Counted from the stretch's first letter, positions 1 to 9,214 are shown. The stretch is 64,000 bases of DNA from Spirosoma arboris (GCF_009754945.1 NZ_WPIN01000002.1:310001-374000); one strand, 5' to 3'. Notes: generated by a model not told the origin, from the sequence alone. Numbers and translations are program-made.

Positions 1-33
1 AAGAGTAGTATCCCTAAGCGACGAACAAGATGA
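1..33 (+). CDS. rplP: 50S ribosomal protein L16, C-terminal end (partial)
   Basis: The first ten codons read KSSIPKRRTR followed by TGA. The stop overlaps the ATG of the L29 gene as ATGA. L16 precedes L29 in the S10-spc operon of nearly all bacteria, and a basic tail fits it. Only the last residues are in the window, so the call rests mainly on gene order and the translational-coupling overlap. Confidence 0.65.
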   Translation, partial: KSSIPKRRTR

Positions 34-224
34 AAAAAGAAGATTTGAAAGGATTGTCGGCGGATGCCTTACGTACTGAAATCGGTGCGGAACAGGATCG
101 CCTGCTGAAACTGAAGTTTGCTCATGCTGTGTCTCCAATCGAGAACCCCATGCGCATCCGCGAGAGCCGCAAACGGATTGCTCGCCTGCACACAGAACTG
201 ACAGTTAAATCGCGGCAAGCCTAA
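30..224 (+). CDS. rpmC: 50S ribosomal protein L29
   Basis: A 64-residue basic protein with the L29 pattern: MKKEDLKGLSADALRTEI at the N-terminus and a helical RIRESRKRIARL stretch in the second half. L29 sits at the polypeptide exit tunnel next to L23. It overlaps the preceding gene by an ATGA and is followed by S17 after 12 bases. Length is normal for the family. Confidence 0.97.
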   Translation: MKKEDLKGLSADALRTEIGAEQDRLLKLKFAHAVSPIENPMRIRESRKRIARLHTELTVKSRQA

Positions 225-236
225 TAAGACACGACG

Positions 237-602
237 ATGGAAGAGCAACAAGCACCAGCACCGCAGGAGGAAGTAACAACCCCAGCGGCAGCAGCAACAG
301 AACAGCCGAAGGCAGCCGTTCCTGCAACGAGCGAAGCGAAATCGGCATCGGAGCGTAACGCACGTAAAGAGCGTATCGGGCGGGTGACCAGCAATAAAAT
401 GCAGAAAACAATCACAGTTGCGATTGATCGCAAAGTGAAACACCCGATGTATGGCAAGTTCATGAACAAGACCAAAAAATTGACGGTTCATGACGAGAAA
501 AATGAGTGTGGTATCGGCGACACAGTTCGCGTAATGGAAACCCGCCCATTGAGCAAAAATAAACGTTGGCGGTTAGTCGAAATCATCGAAAAAGCGAAGT
601 AA
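237..602 (+). CDS. rpsQ: 30S ribosomal protein S17 with Ala/Pro/Glu-rich N-terminal extension
   Basis: Residues from about 42 onward are a normal S17 OB-fold ([20 protein letters not shown], then HPMYGKF and [14 protein letters not shown]), which binds 16S rRNA. S17 is usually about 85 residues; this reading frame has 121. The extra 35-40 residues are low-complexity Ala/Pro/Glu/Gln/Thr. No internal ATG precedes the conserved core, the first being inside it at residue 55, so the extension is probably translated. It starts 12 bases after L29. Confidence 0.95.
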   Translation: MEEQQAPAPQEEVTTPAAAATEQPKAAVPATSEAKSASERNARKERIGRVTSNKMQKTITVAIDRKVKHPMYGKFMNKTKKLTVHDEKNECGIGDTVRVMETRPLSKNKRWRLVEIIEKAK

Positions 603-605
603 GCC

Positions 606-974
606 ATGGTACAGCAAGAATCAAGATTAGGAGTAGCCGATAACAGTGGCGCAAAAGAAGTGCTGGTTATCCGAGTCCTGGGCGGTACGGGCAAACGGTA
701 TGCATCGGTCGGTGACAAGATTGTCGTGACAGTGAAGCAAGCCCTGTCGTCCAGCAGTATGAAAAAAGGTACGGTTTCGAAAGCCGTGGTTGTTCGGACA
801 AAAAAGGAAGTACGCCGGAAAGATGGTTCGTACATCCGTTTCGAAGACAACGCAGCTGTGTTGCTCAACAACAACGATGAGCCACGTGGTACTCGGATTT
901 TTGGACCTGTAGCCCGCGAATTGCGCGAGAAGCAGTTTATGAAAATCGTATCGTTAGCCCCAGAGGTATTGTAA
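606..974 (+). CDS. rplN: 50S ribosomal protein L14
   Basis: 122 residues, the standard L14 length. The protein opens [20 protein letters not shown] and carries the family core [11 protein letters not shown] and [14 protein letters not shown]14 lies at the subunit interface and forms intersubunit bridges. It follows S17 by 3 bases and precedes L24 by 3 bases, so tight translational coupling is likely. Confidence 0.98.
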   Translation: MVQQESRLGVADNSGAKEVLVIRVLGGTGKRYASVGDKIVVTVKQALSSSSMKKGTVSKAVVVRTKKEVRRKDGSYIRFEDNAAVLLNNNDEPRGTRIFGPVARELREKQFMKIVSLAPEVL

Positions 975-977
975 GCA

Positions 978-1334
978 ATGGAGAAGAAAATAACGCTACC
1001 GACACACAAATTCCACATCAAGACGGGCGATACGGTCGTCGTGATTGGTGGTAACTCGAAAGGTCAGCGCGGTGTGGTGAAAGAAGTAATTGTAGAAAAA
1101 GATCGTGCCCGTGTTGAAGGGGTGGCTATGATTACCAAACACCTGAAGCCAACGGCTTCGAATCCGCAGGGAAGTCTGGAAAAAACGGAAGGTTCAATCC
1201 ACATCAGTAATCTGAAACTGGTTGACCCCGCTACCGGCGAACCTACCCGTACGGGTCGTAAGTTGAATGAAAAGGGTAAACTGCAACGGTTCTCGAAAAA
1301 GACCGGCAACTTCATCCCTGACGTCCGTAAATAA
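978..1334 (+). CDS. rplX: 50S ribosomal protein L24
   Basis: 118 residues with an N-terminal KOW motif (KTGDTVVVIGGNSKGQRGVV, about residues 15-34), which binds 23S rRNA early in 50S assembly near the exit tunnel. The C-terminal half has the L24 signature GSIHISNLKLVDP. Position between L14 and L5 is canonical. Confidence 0.98.
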   Translation: MEKKITLPTHKFHIKTGDTVVVIGGNSKGQRGVVKEVIVEKDRARVEGVAMITKHLKPTASNPQGSLEKTEGSIHISNLKLVDPATGEPTRTGRKLNEKGKLQRFSKKTGNFIPDVRK

Positions 1335-1349
1335 TAAAGGTCTAAGAGA

Positions 1350-1904
1350 ATGGCAACGCCAAGACTGAAAGAAAAATATTTAAGCGAAGTCGTACCTCAG
1401 TTGAAGGACAAGTTTCAATACAAGTCGGTTATGCAAGTACCCCGCTTGAGCAAAATTGTCATCAATAAAGGTATTGGAGCCGCTGTCGCCGATAAGAAAT
1501 TGGTTGACGTGGGCGTCGAAGAATTGACGACCATCACGGGTCAGAAAGCCGTTGCGACTATGTCGAAAAAAGCGGTTTCTAACTTCAAACTGCGGGAGAA
1601 AATGCCTATTGGTGCGAAAGTGACCTTACGTGGTGAGAAAATGTATGAATTTATGGATCGCCTGACAACAGTATCGTTGCCACGTGTTCGTGACTTCAAA
1701 GGCATTAGCGATAAAGGGTTCGATGGCCGTGGCAACTACACGTTCGGCGTGCAGGAGCAGATTATCTTCCCAGAGATTAGCATCGAAAAAGTAGCTCGTA
1801 TTTCGGGAATGGACATCACATTTGTGACGACAGCTAACACCGACAACGAAAGCTATGAGTTGTTGAAAGCAATGGGCATGCCGTTTGCTAAAAGTGGTAA
1901 ATAA
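1350..1904 (+). CDS. rplE: 50S ribosomal protein L5
   Basis: 184 residues, slightly longer than E. coli L5 (about 179). The conserved blocks [44 protein letters not shown] and [20 protein letters not shown] are all present. L5 binds 5S rRNA in the central protuberance and contacts the P-site tRNA. It is spaced 15 bases from L24 and 23 from S14. Confidence 0.98.
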   Translation: MATPRLKEKYLSEVVPQLKDKFQYKSVMQVPRLSKIVINKGIGAAVADKKLVDVGVEELTTITGQKAVATMSKKAVSNFKLREKMPIGAKVTLRGEKMYEFMDRLTTVSLPRVRDFKGISDKGFDGRGNYTFGVQEQIIFPEISIEKVARISGMDITFVTTANTDNESYELLKAMGMPFAKSGK

Positions 1905-1927
1905 CAACCGACACAAAGGCTAAGACA

Positions 1928-2197
1928 ATGGCAAAAGAATCAATCAAAGCACGGGAACGGAAACGCGAAGCGTTAGTTGCCAAATATGCTACGAAACGGG
2001 CTGCTCTGAAAGCTGCTGGTGATTACATCGGTCTGGATAAGCTCCCTAAAAATGCATCGCCAGTTCGTCTGCACAATCGTTGCAAACTAACAGGTCGTCC
2101 TCGGGGCTATATGCGCAAGTTTGGTATTTCGCGGGTAACCTTCCGGGAAATGGCATCAGCGGGTAAAATTCCAGGTGTAACTAAAGCAAGCTGGTAA
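1928..2197 (+). CDS. rpsN: 30S ribosomal protein S14, zinc-independent type
   Basis: 89 residues, the long form of S14 without a CXXC zinc ribbon. The only cysteine is in [20 protein letters not shown]. The C-terminus ([17 protein letters not shown]) is the conserved S14 end. S14 binds the 3' domain of 16S rRNA in the head of the 30S subunit. The zinc-free L36 encoded downstream matches it, suggesting a ribosome sparing in zinc. Confidence 0.98.
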   Translation: MAKESIKARERKREALVAKYATKRAALKAAGDYIGLDKLPKNASPVRLHNRCKLTGRPRGYMRKFGISRVTFREMASAGKIPGVTKASW

Positions 2198-2287
2198 TTC
2201 CAGATTCCATTTCTCTTTGTAATTCAGTTTCCGTAATTTTGCGAACTTTCTCAAAAAGAGAAGTTTGCAAGTAACGCAACGCTAAGA

Positions 2288-2686
2288 ATGAATACAGATC
2301 CAATAGCAGATTTTCTAACCCGCGTTAGAAATGCCATCCGGGCAAAGCACCGGGTAGTGGAGATCCCTGCTTCCAATATAAAGAAAGAAATTACCAAAGT
2401 TTTGTACGACAAAGGGTTTATCCAGAACTATAAGTTCGACGATAGCACTGCACAAGGCACCATCAAAATTGCTTTGAAGTACAATCCTACAACGAAGCAG
2501 TCCGCTATCGTTGACCTGCAACGGATCAGCCGGCCAGGCTTACGTCAGTATCGGGGAGCCGATCATCTGCCACGTATCTTAAATGGCCTGGGTGTTGCTA
2601 TCATCTCGACCTCAAAAGGTGTGATGACCGATAAAGAAGCGAAGACGCTGAACGTTGGTGGAGAAGTATTGTGTTACGTATATTAA
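2288..2686 (+). CDS. rpsH: 30S ribosomal protein S8
   Basis: 132 residues. It opens [17 protein letters not shown] and ends with the conserved [13 protein letters not shown]...GGEVLCYVY block, both hallmarks of S8. S8 is a primary 16S rRNA binder and in E. coli represses the spc operon. The preceding 90-base gap holds a short inverted repeat (GCGAACTTTCTC at 2241-2252 against GAGAAGTTTGC) and a TAATTTTG box at 2234-2241, but no well-spaced TTG, so an internal promoter is only possible. Confidence 0.98.
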   Translation: MNTDPIADFLTRVRNAIRAKHRVVEIPASNIKKEITKVLYDKGFIQNYKFDDSTAQGTIKIALKYNPTTKQSAIVDLQRISRPGLRQYRGADHLPRILNGLGVAIISTSKGVMTDKEAKTLNVGGEVLCYVY

Positions 2687-2699
2687 TCCGAACTGAACG

Positions 2700-3257
2700 A
2701 TGTCACGCATAGGTAAGAAACCCATCGCCCTACCCAGCAACGTAACGTTGTCTGTCAACGACCAAAACGTCGTTACGGTAAAAGGGCCTAAAGGCACCCT
2801 GCACCAAACGGTTGACCCGGACATTTCGGTAGCAGTCGAAGAAGGCCAGATTCAAGTGTCCCGTCCAACGGAGCAGAAACGCCACAAAGCACTGCACGGT
2901 CTGTATCGTTCGCTGGTTAGCAATATGGTATTGGGCGTTAGCGAAGGCTTTAAACTTAACCTCGAAGTTATTGGGGTAGGTTACAAAGCATCAGTTGCCA
3001 ACAATGTTCTTGAATTGCAACTTGGCTACTCACACAATGTGTACGTAGCAGTTCCAGAAGAAATCAAGGTAACGGCTGTAACTGAAAAAGGTCAGAATCC
3101 GAAAGTATATCTGGAAGGCTCAGACAAACAACTTCTTGGCGATGTAGCGGCTAAAATCCGTTCACTCCGTAAAGTTGAGCCGTATAAAGGCAAAGGTATC
3201 CGCTTCATTGGTGAGCAAGTTCGCCGGAAAGCAGGTAAATCTTCGTCTAAGAAATAG
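2700..3257 (+). CDS. rplF: 50S ribosomal protein L6
   Basis: 185 residues with two related alpha/beta halves, as expected for L6: MSRIGKKPIALPSNV at the start, GLYRSLVSNMVLGVSEGF in the middle and EPYKGKGIRFIGEQVRRKAG at the end. L6 lies near the sarcin-ricin loop and the factor-binding site. The 126-base gap to L18 holds a long imperfect hairpin. Confidence 0.98.
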   Translation: MSRIGKKPIALPSNVTLSVNDQNVVTVKGPKGTLHQTVDPDISVAVEEGQIQVSRPTEQKRHKALHGLYRSLVSNMVLGVSEGFKLNLEVIGVGYKASVANNVLELQLGYSHNVYVAVPEEIKVTAVTEKGQNPKVYLEGSDKQLLGDVAAKIRSLRKVEPYKGKGIRFIGEQVRRKAGKSSSKK

Positions 3258-3360
3258 CGTTTTTAGTTCAAGGTTTCAAGCTCAAGGCTTTATGTTTCTT
3301 TTAGGAACAAATAGAAGCAAACTTGAAACTTTGAATAAAGAACTTGAAACATTTAAACGC
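3257..3360 (+). repeat. Imperfect inverted repeat between rplF and rplR
   Basis: The left arm runs from GCGTTTTTAGTTCAAGG and the right arm ends AAACATTTAAACGC. The word CTTGAAAC or its complement GTTTCAAG occurs repeatedly in both arms. As RNA this folds into a long interrupted hairpin inside the spc operon. It carries no T-run terminator, so processing, stabilisation or a parasitic repeat are all possible. Confidence 0.7.
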
Positions 3361-3383
3361 CTATTTGGTCGGAATCAAATAAC

Positions 3384-3737
3384 ATGGCAACTACAAAACA
3401 AGAAAGAAGACAGCGGATTAAGTTTGGTATCCGGGCGAAAGTATCCGGTACAGCCGAACGTCCCCGTCTATCCGTTTTCCGTTCTAACACGGGCATTTAC
3501 GCACAACTTATTGATGACGTAGCCGGTCATACTCTGGCAGCAGCATCGTCTGTTGAGTTGAAAAGCGAAATCGAAGGTAACACCCTCGAAACAGCGAAGA
3601 AAGTAGGTCAGCGGTTAGCTGAAAAAGCAATTGCTCAGAACATCAGCGCAGCTGTGTTTGACCGCAATGGCTACTTATATCACGGTAAAGTAAAAGCACT
3701 GGCCGATGCAGCCCGCGAGGGTGGCCTTAAGTTCTAA
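3384..3737 (+). CDS. rplR: 50S ribosomal protein L18
   Basis: 117 residues, the usual L18 length. It starts with the basic 5S-rRNA-binding tail ([20 protein letters not shown]) and ends in the conserved [20 protein letters not shown] and GGLKF. L18 joins 5S rRNA to the 50S subunit with L5. Its stop lies 3 bases before S5. Confidence 0.98.
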   Translation: MATTKQERRQRIKFGIRAKVSGTAERPRLSVFRSNTGIYAQLIDDVAGHTLAAASSVELKSEIEGNTLETAKKVGQRLAEKAIAQNISAAVFDRNGYLYHGKVKALADAAREGGLKF

Positions 3738-3740
3738 GCG

Positions 3741-4259
3741 ATGAACATCAATTCAGCAAGACCGACAAAATTTAACGAAGCCGACCTAAAGGAAAAGGTT
3801 GTAGCCATTAACCGCGTAGCGAAGGTGGTAAAAGGTGGTCGCCGATTCAGTTTCTCGGCGATTGTCGTCGTCGGAGACGGTAACGGTGTCGTTGGTTACG
3901 GATTAGGCAAAGCCAATGAAGTAACAGATGCGATTGCCAAAGGAGTAGAAGACGCTAAGAAAAACCTGGTGCAGGTTCCTCTTTTGAAGCGTACGATTCC
4001 TCACGAAATGGAAGGTAAATTCAGCGGTGGTTTTGTCCTGCTGAAACCAGCATCTCCAGGTACTGGCGTAATTGCTGGTGGTGCTATGCGGGCCGTTCTT
4101 GAATCGGCTGGTATTCACGATATCCTGGCAAAATCGAAAGGATCATCAAATCCTCACAACGTTGTAAAAGCTACTCTTGATGCGCTGCTGAAAATGCGGT
4201 TACCTCACCAGGTCGCTTTCCAACGTCAGGTAAGTTTGGCAAAAGTATTTAACGGTTAA
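3741..4259 (+). CDS. rpsE: 30S ribosomal protein S5
   Basis: 172 residues. The N-terminal dsRBD-like domain includes [19 protein letters not shown] and [10 protein letters not shown]. The C-terminal domain includes [19 protein letters not shown] and [16 protein letters not shown]5 supports decoding accuracy and mRNA entry. Gene order L18-S5-L30 is canonical. Confidence 0.98.
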   Translation: MNINSARPTKFNEADLKEKVVAINRVAKVVKGGRRFSFSAIVVVGDGNGVVGYGLGKANEVTDAIAKGVEDAKKNLVQVPLLKRTIPHEMEGKFSGGFVLLKPASPGTGVIAGGAMRAVLESAGIHDILAKSKGSSNPHNVVKATLDALLKMRLPHQVAFQRQVSLAKVFNG

Positions 4260-4277
4260 TTAAACGGAGCAACAGAC

Positions 4278-4457
4278 ATGGCACGAGTACGCATCACGCA
4301 GGTCAGCAGCACCATTAAACGGCCGCTATCTCAAAAGAACGCTATCAAGTCATTGGGCTTGGGCAAAATCAACCGCAGCGTCGAACTAGAATATAATGAC
4401 GCGCTGAAAGGTGCAATCAATAAGGTGCAGCACCTAGTGAAAGTTGAAGAAATTTAA
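4278..4457 (+). CDS. rpmD: 50S ribosomal protein L30
   Basis: A short gene read directly from the sequence: 59 residues, starting MARVRITQVSSTIKRPLSQK and ending HLVKVEEI before TAA. The SLGLGKINRSVELEYN block is the L30 signature. L30 is a small 50S protein absent from some bacteria. It lies 18 bases after S5, in the usual place. Confidence 0.95.
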   Translation: MARVRITQVSSTIKRPLSQKNAIKSLGLGKINRSVELEYNDALKGAINKVQHLVKVEEI

Positions 4458-4458
4458 G

Positions 4459-4466
4459 TATCTTTG
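4459..4466 (+). promoter_or_regulatory. Possible internal -7 promoter element before rplO
   Basis: TATCTTTG matches the Bacteroidota -7 consensus TAnnTTTG right after the rpmD stop. The only nearby TTG (4444-4446) is 12 bases upstream, closer than the usual 17-23, so this is weak. The same gap carries a GATTCTT...AAGAATC inverted pair that may form a hairpin. Confidence 0.25.
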
Positions 4467-4551
4467 CGATTCTTTTGGTTTTCAGGCCGCTGTAACCCTG
4501 CGTTAGAGACGAGTTGACAAGCCAGAAGAATCACTTTTTATTAACATAGCA

Positions 4552-5028
4552 ATGAATTTAAGCAACCTTAGACCGGCAAAAGGTTCCGTCAGAGAGCGCA
4601 AGCGAGTCGGACGCGGGCAGGGATCAGGCATGGGCGGAACGTCTACGCGTGGTCACAAAGGAGCGCAGTCGCGCTCAGGTTATAGTCGTAAGACACACTT
4701 CGAAGGTGGTCAGATGCCACTTCAACGTCGCGTGCCTAAGTTCGGCTTCAAGAATATTAACCGCGTCGAATATAAACCTCTCAACCTAGACGCTATCCAA
4801 GCGCTGGTTGATGAAACCAAGGCAACAGTCGTTGACATGGAATTCCTGCTCCAGCATGGTCTGGTAAGCAAGAAAGATCTTGTTAAAGTATTGAGCCGAG
4901 GTGAATTGACCACCGCTGTTGAAATCCATGCCCACGCTTTCTCGGCTAGCGCGAAAGACGCAATTGAAAAAGCAGGCGGTAAGGCAATTGTGCCTACAAA
5001 AGAAGCGAAAGAAGAAGCAGCTAACTAA
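4552..5028 (+). CDS. rplO: 50S ribosomal protein L15
   Basis: 158 residues. The Gly/Arg-rich N-terminus (RKRVGRGQGSGMGGTSTRGH, about 17-36) is the classic L15 extension that winds through 23S rRNA. The C-terminal domain ends with a helical HAHAFSASAKDAIEKAGG. L15 directly precedes secY, as in most bacteria. Confidence 0.98.
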   Translation: MNLSNLRPAKGSVRERKRVGRGQGSGMGGTSTRGHKGAQSRSGYSRKTHFEGGQMPLQRRVPKFGFKNINRVEYKPLNLDAIQALVDETKATVVDMEFLLQHGLVSKKDLVKVLSRGELTTAVEIHAHAFSASAKDAIEKAGGKAIVPTKEAKEEAAN

Positions 5029-5060
5029 GTTGTGAGCACGGCAAAGACCGATCTACTTTT

Positions 5061-6380
5061 ATGAACCGACTCATCACCACGTTTAAGAATATTTTTGCAA
5101 TTGACGAGTTGCGGAGTCGAATCCTCAACACGCTGTTGTTCATTACGGCGTTTCGTCTCGGTTCGGCCATTGTCCTACCAGGCGTTGACCCCCAGAAACT
5201 GAACCTTAATCCGCAGGGATTGCTCGGTTTGTTGGACACCTTTTTAGGTGGTGCGTTCAGTAAGGCTTCGATTTTTGCATTGGGCATCATGCCATATATT
5301 TCGGCATCGATTGCTATTCAGTTACTGACACTGGCTCTTCCCTACTTCCAGAAAATGCAGAAGGAAGGGGAGTCAGGACGTAAACGGCTGAACCAGATTA
5401 CGCGGATACTCACAATTGGTGTAACGGCTGTACAGGCTATCACCTACGTTCGTACGACAATTCCACAAGAAGCATTGTTAATCGATCGAGGATTATTCAC
5501 CATCTCATCCTTATTCGTTCTAACAGCAGGCACAATTTTCTGTATGTGGTTGGGCGAACGGATTACAGACAAAGGTATTGGTAACGGGATTTCCATGATC
5601 ATCATGATCGGGATTGTATCCCGGCTTCCAGGTGCCATTATCGGTGAGCAACAATCGAGAGGTTCAGGTGGTATTCTGATTTTCGTACTGGAGATCGTTG
5701 CTCTGTATTTTGTTGTCATGGGTGCTGTTGTATTGACTCAAGCTGTGCGTCGTATTCCAATTCAGTACGCTAAGCAGGTCATCGGGAATAAGGTTGTGGG
5801 TGGACAACGGCAGTACTTGCCACTAAAGTTGAATGCAGCAGGTGTCATGCCTATCATTTTTGCTCAGGCGTTAATGTTCATTCCAACGTATGTAGCCGGG
5901 TTGTTCGCTGAAAAAAGTGACTTCGCAGCGGGCGTTCAAAATGCATTCCAGAGTTACACTACCTGGCAGTACAATGTTCTGTTTGCGTTGTTGATCATCA
6001 TCTTTACGTTCTTCTACACAGCTATCTCGGTTAACCCCGTTCAGATTGCCGATGATATGAAACGTAGTGGAGGGTTCATTCCAGGTGTGAAACCAGGTCT
6101 TCAGACATCTGAATACATTGGCACAGTACTTGACCGAATTACATTGCCTGGTGCTGTTATGCTGGCTATTGTAGCGATTCTACCAGCTATTGCCAATCTA
6201 TTGGGAATGACTAGCGGATTTGCACAATTCTTCGGTGGTACGTCACTGTTGATCATGGTTGGTGTTGTATTGGATACGCTTCAGCAAGTAGAAAGTTACC
6301 TACTCATGCGTCGGTACGAAGGTCTGATGAAATCAGGTCGCGTACAAGGACGAACGAGCAGCGAGACTGTAGCAGCTTAA
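5061..6380 (+). CDS. secY: Preprotein translocase subunit SecY
   Basis: 439 residues with ten predicted membrane segments. The start MNRLITTFKNIFAIDELRSR is the usual cytoplasmic lead. Family blocks include GIMPYISASIAIQLL (plug and TM2 region), TDKGIGNGISMIIMIGI and ADDMKRSGGFIPGVKPG, plus the cytoplasmic loop RRIPIQYAKQV. SecY forms the protein-conducting channel with SecE and SecG. Location between rplO and map is canonical. Confidence 0.98.
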   Translation: MNRLITTFKNIFAIDELRSRILNTLLFITAFRLGSAIVLPGVDPQKLNLNPQGLLGLLDTFLGGAFSKASIFALGIMPYISASIAIQLLTLALPYFQKMQKEGESGRKRLNQITRILTIGVTAVQAITYVRTTIPQEALLIDRGLFTISSLFVLTAGTIFCMWLGERITDKGIGNGISMIIMIGIVSRLPGAIIGEQQSRGSGGILIFVLEIVALYFVVMGAVVLTQAVRRIPIQYAKQVIGNKVVGGQRQYLPLKLNAAGVMPIIFAQALMFIPTYVAGLFAEKSDFAAGVQNAFQSYTTWQYNVLFALLIIIFTFFYTAISVNPVQIADDMKRSGGFIPGVKPGLQTSEYIGTVLDRITLPGAVMLAIVAILPAIANLLGMTSGFAQFFGGTSLLIMVGVVLDTLQQVESYLLMRRYEGLMKSGRVQGRTSSETVAA

Positions 6381-6385
6381 TTGAA

Positions 6386-7225
6386 ATGGCTGGTTCTGAC
6401 AAAAAGGATAAAATGATTTTTTATAGAAGCGATGAAGAAATTGCTTTGATAAAAATCAGTGCTCAGGTTCTTGGGAAAGCACATGCCGAAGTGGCAAAAC
6501 TTATCCGGCCTGGTATTACCACAAAGGAACTGGACATCGTTGCAGAAACGTTTATAAAGGATAATGGTGGCATTCCATCGTTCTTAGGTTATAATAAGTT
6601 TCCGGCTTCACTCTGTATTTCTGTCAATGATGTAGTGGTTCATGGGTTTCCGAGCCGTTACGAGCTTCGCGATGGAGATATCATCTCGATTGACTGCGGT
6701 GTTAAACTGAATGGCTATCATAGCGATAGCGCCTATACGTACCCTGTTGGTGATGTTAGTCCAGCCGTTCGTCGATTGCTAAGTCGTACAAAAGAGTCGC
6801 TTTATCTTGGATTAGGCCAAGCGATAGAAGGGAATCGAGTGGGTGATATTGGTTATGCAATTCAGACCTACACCGAGAAATTCGGTTATTCTGTAGTCCG
6901 GGAATTAGTTGGTCATGGCGTTGGTCAGAACCTGCACGAAGCTCCTGAGGTACCAAACTACGGAAAGCGAGGTCAGGGTCCTAAATTACGGGAAGGTATG
7001 ATTTTGGCGATTGAGCCAATGATTAACTTCGGTAAGAAAGGGGTTGTCCAGGAACGCGATGGCTGGACTATTCGGACAGTTGACCGCAAACCTTCGGCTC
7101 ACTTTGAACACACAGTGGCCGTACGGAAAGGAAAAGCTGAGATTTTAACCACCTTTGAATACATCGAAGCAGTCACCGCGAATACTAGCCTGATGGTCGA
7201 TACACAGGAACTGATGGCGGCTTAA
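6386..7225 (+). CDS. map: Methionine aminopeptidase type I
   Basis: 279 residues of the pita-bread fold that removes initiator methionine. Metal ligands are visible: D in ISIDCGVKLNGYHSDSAYTY (two Asp), H in LVGHGVGQNLHEAP, E in LAIEPMINFG and E in FEHTVAV. The substrate-site His is in VNDVVVHGFPS. The family usually has about 250-265 residues; the extra length is a short N-terminal lead (MAGSDKKDKMIFY). An internal ATG at residue 10 is an alternative start. Confidence 0.96.
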   Translation: MAGSDKKDKMIFYRSDEEIALIKISAQVLGKAHAEVAKLIRPGITTKELDIVAETFIKDNGGIPSFLGYNKFPASLCISVNDVVVHGFPSRYELRDGDIISIDCGVKLNGYHSDSAYTYPVGDVSPAVRRLLSRTKESLYLGLGQAIEGNRVGDIGYAIQTYTEKFGYSVVRELVGHGVGQNLHEAPEVPNYGKRGQGPKLREGMILAIEPMINFGKKGVVQERDGWTIRTVDRKPSAHFEHTVAVRKGKAEILTTFEYIEAVTANTSLMVDTQELMAA

Positions 7226-7231
7226 AGCAAC

Positions 7232-7450
7232 ATGGCAAAGCAGAATTCAATAGAACAAGACGGTGTGATTTTGGAGGCATTATCGAATGCGATGTTCCGG
7301 GTCGAATTGGCCAACAAGCATGAAGTAATTGCTCATATCTCCGGCAAAATGCGGATGAACTACATCAAGATTTTGCCCGGAGATCGCGTAAAATTAGAAA
7401 TGTCGCCTTACGACTTAAGTAAGGCAAGGATTGTGTACCGATACAAATAA
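7232..7450 (+). CDS. infA: Translation initiation factor IF-1
   Basis: 72 residues, the exact family length. The OB-fold core reads [35 protein letters not shown] and [11 protein letters not shown]-1 occupies the 30S A site during initiation. It starts 6 bases after map and precedes L36. Confidence 0.98.
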   Translation: MAKQNSIEQDGVILEALSNAMFRVELANKHEVIAHISGKMRMNYIKILPGDRVKLEMSPYDLSKARIVYRYK

Positions 7451-7523
7451 GTTTGTGGTTTGTGGTTCATAATTCGACGTTGCAAAATGGATAATTAAAA
7501 CCACAAACTATAAACTGCAAACT
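7450..7523 (+). repeat. Imperfect inverted repeat between infA and rpmJ
   Basis: The left arm AGTTTGTGGTTTGTGGTT is mirrored by AACCACAAACTATAAACTGC followed by AAACT. The arms are made of near-repeats of one short word (TTTGTGG / CCACAAA). It forms an intercistronic hairpin without a terminator T-run, so read-through into rpmJ is expected. Confidence 0.75.
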
Positions 7524-7531
7524 TTTAAATC

Positions 7532-7648
7532 ATGAAAGTTAAAGCGTCCATCAAAAAGCGCAGTGAAGACTGCAAAGTGATCCGGCGGAAAGGGAAGCTG
7601 TACGTGATCAACAAAAAGAATCCCCGTTACAAACAAAGACAAGGCTAA
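7532..7648 (+). CDS. rpmJ: 50S ribosomal protein L36, zinc-free type
   Basis: 38 residues read directly: it starts [19 protein letters not shown] and ends NPRYKQRQG. The classic L36 zinc ribbon (three Cys and a His) is reduced to a single Cys at residue 14; the other ligand positions are Ser, Asn and Tyr. This is the C-minus form. L36 binds 23S rRNA in the 50S subunit. It ends two bases before S13. Confidence 0.96.
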   Translation: MKVKASIKKRSEDCKVIRRKGKLYVINKKNPRYKQRQG

Positions 7649-7650
7649 GC

Positions 7651-8028
7651 ATGGCACGTATTGCAGGTGTTGATATTCCAGACAAGAAGCGTGGTGAAAT
7701 CGCGCTGACGTACATCTACGGCATCGGTCGTAGCCGGGCTAAGAAAATCCTGACCGACGCTGGTATCAGTGTTGACAAGAAAGCCAATGAGTGGACGGAC
7801 GAAGAAGCGAGTGCAGTACGTAACGCGATCTCGAACGAATACAAAGTGGAAGGTCAGTTACGTTCAGAAGTTCAGTTGAGCATCAAACGTTTGATGGACA
7901 TCGGTTGCTACCGGGGTTTGCGTCACCGGAAAGGGTTACCGGTTCGTGGCCAGCACACGAAAAATAACTCACGTACCCGGAAAGGGAAACGTAAGACTGT
8001 TGCTAACAAGAAGAAAGTAACGAAATAA
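7651..8028 (+). CDS. rpsM: 30S ribosomal protein S13
   Basis: 125 residues starting [20 protein letters not shown], with the helix-two-turn-helix core [12 protein letters not shown] and the basic tail [19 protein letters not shown] that reaches toward the P-site tRNA. S13 lies in the head of the 30S subunit. The order infA-rpmJ-rpsM-rpsK-rpsD-rpoA-rplQ is the standard alpha operon. Confidence 0.98.
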   Translation: MARIAGVDIPDKKRGEIALTYIYGIGRSRAKKILTDAGISVDKKANEWTDEEASAVRNAISNEYKVEGQLRSEVQLSIKRLMDIGCYRGLRHRKGLPVRGQHTKNNSRTRKGKRKTVANKKKVTK

Positions 8029-8126
8029 TTAATCGGTCGCTCATCGTCATAAGGAGCATTTGAGGTCATTTATAGTTGAATGGCAAGTAATGTTACCGGT
8101 GGCACATTGACGATTACCTACAAACA

Positions 8127-8522
8127 ATGGCTCAAGCAAAACGCAAAGACAAAGCGAAAAAGCGAGTGGTAGTTGTTGAACCCGTTGGTCAGGTACACAT
8201 CCGGGCTACGTTTAACAACATCATCATTTCGATCACCAACATGAACGGCCAGGTTATTTCCTGGGCATCGGCGGGTAAAATGGGCTTTCGCGGCTCAAAG
8301 AAAAATACACCCTATGCTGCACAAACAGCCGCTCAAAACTGTGCTACCGTTGCCCATGATTTGGGAATGCGTAAAGCAGAAGTATTCGTGAAAGGTCCAG
8401 GATCAGGTCGTGAGTCGGCGATCCGCACCATTCAGAATTCAGGTATCGAAGTAACAACGATTCGTGATATTACCCCGCTGCCGCACAATGGGTGTCGGCC
8501 GCCAAAACGTCGTCGCGTATAA
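8127..8522 (+). CDS. rpsK: 30S ribosomal protein S11
   Basis: 131 residues. The core has [39 protein letters not shown] and the C-terminal [19 protein letters not shown]11 sits on the platform near the Shine-Dalgarno helix. The 98-base gap before it has only a weak ATCGTCA/TGACGAT inverted pair. Confidence 0.98.
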   Translation: MAQAKRKDKAKKRVVVVEPVGQVHIRATFNNIIISITNMNGQVISWASAGKMGFRGSKKNTPYAAQTAAQNCATVAHDLGMRKAEVFVKGPGSGRESAIRTIQNSGIEVTTIRDITPLPHNGCRPPKRRRV

Positions 8523-8601
8523 TTTACGGATGGCATGAATAGGGGCAGGCGACATTTAGTTGTGTCTGTCCATTGTTTCACAATTATTCATTCATTGAAG
8601 A

Positions 8602-9207
8602 ATGGCACGTTACATTGGGCCAAAAGCCAAAATCTCGCGCAAGTTCGGCGAACCCGTGATGGGGCCGAGCAAAGCGCTCCAGAAGAAAAATTACGGACCG
8701 GGTATGCACGGTCGGGGTCGCAAACGGAAACAGTCCGAATATGCACTCCAACTGCTGGAAAAGCAGAAAGTAAAATATACCTATGGTATCCTGGAACGTC
8801 AGTTCCGTGCACTGTTCCACCGGGCACAGGTTCGCGAAGGTATCACGGGTGAAAACCTGCTCAAATTGTGCGAAGCTCGTTTAGATAACACGGTTTATCG
8901 TTTGGGTATCGCTTCTTCTCGTCGGGCTGCTCGTCAGTTGGTAGCTCACAAACACATCGTTGTTGATGGCGAAGTGGTAAATATTCCTTCTTACTCGCTG
9001 AAACCTGGTCAATTGATTGGTGTTCGTGAGAAGTCGAAATCACTCGAAGCGGTTACAACAAGTGTAGCTGCTCGCAACACAAAGCGTTATAACTGGGTTG
9101 AATGGGATGCTCAACAACTAACGGGTAAGTTTATTAGCTACCCTGAGCGTGATCAGATACCTGAGAACTTCAACGAGCAGGCCATCGTCGAATTGTATTC
9201 GAAGTAA
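8602..9207 (+). CDS. rpsD: 30S ribosomal protein S4
   Basis: 201 residues. It opens [18 protein letters not shown] and has an S4 RNA-binding domain around residues 92-155 ([36 protein letters not shown]). S4 nucleates 30S assembly and in E. coli regulates the alpha operon. The following 186 bases hold two hairpins before rpoA. Confidence 0.98.
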   Translation: MARYIGPKAKISRKFGEPVMGPSKALQKKNYGPGMHGRGRKRKQSEYALQLLEKQKVKYTYGILERQFRALFHRAQVREGITGENLLKLCEARLDNTVYRLGIASSRRAARQLVAHKHIVVDGEVVNIPSYSLKPGQLIGVREKSKSLEAVTTSVAARNTKRYNWVEWDAQQLTGKFISYPERDQIPENFNEQAIVELYSK

Positions 9208-9214
9208 GCTTACT

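Noticed and set aside
2216..2241. Promoter before rpsH (TTTG and TAATTTTG)
   Set aside because: Spacing of 14 bases is too short for the -33/-7 pair, and the site is mid-operon.
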